Source: Duncaniella sp.
GTDB lineage: Bacteria; Bacteroidota; Bacteroidia; Bacteroidales; Muribaculaceae
DNA length: 15,210 nt
Assembly: GCA_022511285.1 (NCBI GenBank)
Contig: JAFLRW010000021.1
Location: 1 to 15,210 of the forward strand
Direction of reading: 5' to 3'
Shown here piece after piece: positions 13,710 through 15,210 of the stretch; position 1 is the first letter of the stretch, and each line of letters starts with the position of its first letter. The position numbers and the translations under genes were made by a program. A model generated the notes under the pieces. That model ran no database searches, had not been told where the DNA came from, and saw only the letters and a program-made list of their open reading frames with translations.

Positions 13710-15210
13710 AGCGCAGAAGAGAGGGTTGTTGAGTCTTTAATTCAGCGCGAATCATCAGCGAGTGGCAGTGGGGGAGAGCCACAGAGGCCACAAGTGGATG
13801 AATCAAATCGCCGCTAATATTGATTGTTGCCGCCGTGCGAAATTCTGAGGGCAGATTGCTTTGCGATACGGCCGCTGTCACCGTGCCCTTCAGTCCGCGT
13901 CCGAACAGCGGGAGCCGGAACTCCGCTTGCTGCCAGCCCAAACTGTCGGGGATCGGATATTCACACTCGAAGGAGACGGTGTGGATGTGGTCAGCCTCCG
14001 AGGAGCAGGAACGCAAAGTCCCGTCGCTCTCACAGATATAGAGAGTCCCGAATCCCGTGGCGTAGGCGTCGGGGGTCACGTCAGTGCGTGTGAAAAGCGT
14101 CAGAGAGTCCAGCTCCAACACCGTCACCGTGCGCATAATTGTACCTGTCGAGGGATTGTATTCCAATCCTGATGTGAGCCACAGTTCACGATAGGATGGT
14201 GACCAACCTATGCTGACAGCCTTGCACGCCGTGAGCATAGTGGTCACACGCGAGCCGTTGAGCCTCAGCAATTCGCCTCCGGCCACCACAGCAACACCCC
14301 CGGGGATGGCAGCAACGACACTTGACGATGAGACCGGCCTGCCGTCGAGGAGCGACGAAGCGAGTCCGAATGACGCACCCCCGACCACACTGACGCCGGT
14401 AATGCCCCCGGCCCCCATAACATAGAACGAAGCCTTTGAGAATCCAAGAGCCACCCCGGCTCGCGGCGCTGCCGCCACTGCCGATATGCGCCCCGATTCG
14501 GTTCTGCTCACGGCAAGAGGCTCTCCGGGCTTGTCGGCGCGAGCGAGAGCCACTGACTCGTGGCGGCTCTCATAGCTGACGGAAGCCTCGGGCACGGAAT
14601 AGCCAGTGGGAGACGGCGGGAGCGATATCGGCGCAAGGTCGGGGCTGAGCCAATAGGCCCACCGGCCACAAGACGAAGCAGAAAGCGATACTTGAAGGCG
14701 GCCGCCGGGCGCCACGATAAGCATGGTGACGGCACGGGGCGACGGATACACAAGCAACGGCGAGAGAAACCCCGGCTCAAAACCTGTGCAGGTGAGCGAA
14801 CGGACCACAGTGCTGCCGTCGGCCATAGTGACCGCTGCGGCCGAGGGGTGACCGGGCTTGTCGGGGAGAGTGGCGGTGGCGGTGATGGCACACTCGGCCG
14901 GTGAATAGCCTGAGAATGGGATAGGAGTAATGTCGGCATAGAGCAGTGCATCGCCATTGGAGGCCCCGCGAGAGGCTATGAATCTGTGAGGCGCGGAAAT
15001 CTCATCAAGCAGAGACCATTCGCCCCCTGACACTCCCTTTTCGAGACGTGACCACTCTGCCAAGTCGGCCTCAACGCCCCGCAGCGGAAGCGGCCAGGGG
15101 CGCAGCTGCGACTTGTCAGAGCCAAGAGCGGACATGATGCGTCCGTGGCTCACTGACCCGGGGGAGCCGGGAGGCAAGAGCGGATTATGCCCCGGCAGGG
15201 AGACATCAAA
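13699..15210 (-). CDS. Large phage-structural-like protein, probable beta-propeller, C-terminal 503 residues
   Basis: The frame is open to the window edge, so the 5' end lies beyond 15210; a TTG at 15177 is inside the frame and probably not the start. The 503 visible residues are Gly/Ser/Ala-rich with repeated strand pairs, for example GGVAVVAGGELLRLNG, SPSYRELWLTSG, VTVLELDSLTLFTRTDV and GTLYICESDGTLRSCS. These look like propeller blades. The end (GTVTAAVSQSN... then PHCHSLMIRAELK) resembles the C-terminal beta domain seen in phage hub or DNA-stabilisation-like proteins of Bacteroidetes prophages. It overlaps the TerL gene by 11 nt, supporting a structural or packaging-related role. This is a fold-level impression from reading, not a family match. 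It has no cysteine-rich or catalytic motif that I can see. Confidence 0.6.
   Translation of the reverse strand, partial: FDVSLPGHNPLLPPGSPGSVSHGRIMSALGSDKSQLRPWPLPLRGVEADLAEWSRLEKGVSGGEWSLLDEISAPHRFIASRGASNGDALLYADITPIPFSGYSPAECAITATATLPDKPGHPSAAAVTMADGSTVVRSLTCTGFEPGFLSPLLVYPSPRAVTMLIVAPGGRLQVSLSASSCGRWAYWLSPDLAPISLPPSPTGYSVPEASVSYESRHESVALARADKPGEPLAVSRTESGRISAVAAAPRAGVALGFSKASFYVMGAGGITGVSVVGGASFGLASSLLDGRPVSSSSVVAAIPGGVAVVAGGELLRLNGSRVTTMLTACKAVSIGWSPSYRELWLTSGLEYNPSTGTIMRTVTVLELDSLTLFTRTDVTPDAYATGFGTLYICESDGTLRSCSSEADHIHTVSFECEYPIPDSLGWQQAEFRLPLFGRGLKGTVTAAVSQSNLPSEFRTAATINISGDLIHPLVASVALPHCHSLMIRAELKTQQPSLLRYEP

Noticed and set aside
1..15210. CRISPR array, tRNA or rRNA genes, insertion sequences, integrase or att direct repeats
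   Set aside because: None was found on reading both strands; att repeats in particular cannot be excluded without the flanking sequence.

Overview
The window looks like a chromosomal segment from a Bacteroidales bacterium, most likely close to Muribaculaceae. This is a judgement from gene content, not a database result. Supporting signs are PolA, IspB and LpxH of Bacteroidetes type, SPII lipoproteins including a DUF4369-type one, an AUR1-like inositol phosphorylceramide synthase candidate, starts without Shine-Dalgarno sequences, and several copies of the Bacteroidetes -7 promoter element TAnnTTTG.

Layout, left to right. (1) 1-1138, minus strand: the 5' end of rsmA, preceded by a long-chain polyprenyl diphosphate synthase (ispB-like). 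(2) 1139-1286: a divergent AT-rich intergenic region with a promoter element and an imperfect inverted repeat. (3) 1287-5205, plus strand: polA, a DUF59/SufT-like Fe-S assembly gene, and lpxH, the last two joined by an ATGA overlap. The PolA 3'-5' exonuclease domain has lost key catalytic residues. (4) 5206-5640: an AT-rich intergenic region that appears to hold a free-standing small RNA of about 85 nt (promoter, two hairpins, strong terminator), then a second promoter. (5) 5641-9190, plus strand: GtrA-like membrane protein, CDP-alcohol phosphatidyltransferase and PAP2/AUR1-like enzyme, all overlapping, then an unrecognised signal-peptide/multi-TM protein with a four-cysteine tail. The first three resemble the distal part of a Bacteroidetes inositol-lipid pathway. 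The inositol-phosphate synthase and the lipid-phosphate phosphatase are absent here.

(6) 9204-11795, minus strand: two lipoprotein genes, one a right-handed beta-helix protein and one a DUF4369/thioredoxin-fold protein lacking its CxxC. A hairpin lies at the convergent junction with region 5. (7) 11826-15210, minus strand: an intact phage-type terminase large subunit, overlapped by the 3' part of a large, probably beta-propeller, phage-structural-like protein that runs off the window. This end is phage-derived (prophage, remnant or domesticated module). The gene order, structural gene then TerL then host-type lipoproteins, is unusual.

The best candidates for something undescribed are the small-RNA locus, the unknown Cys-tail membrane protein attached to the sphingolipid genes, the proofreading-deficient PolA, and the TerL module abutting lipoprotein genes. 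No rRNA, tRNA, CRISPR array or insertion sequence was seen.
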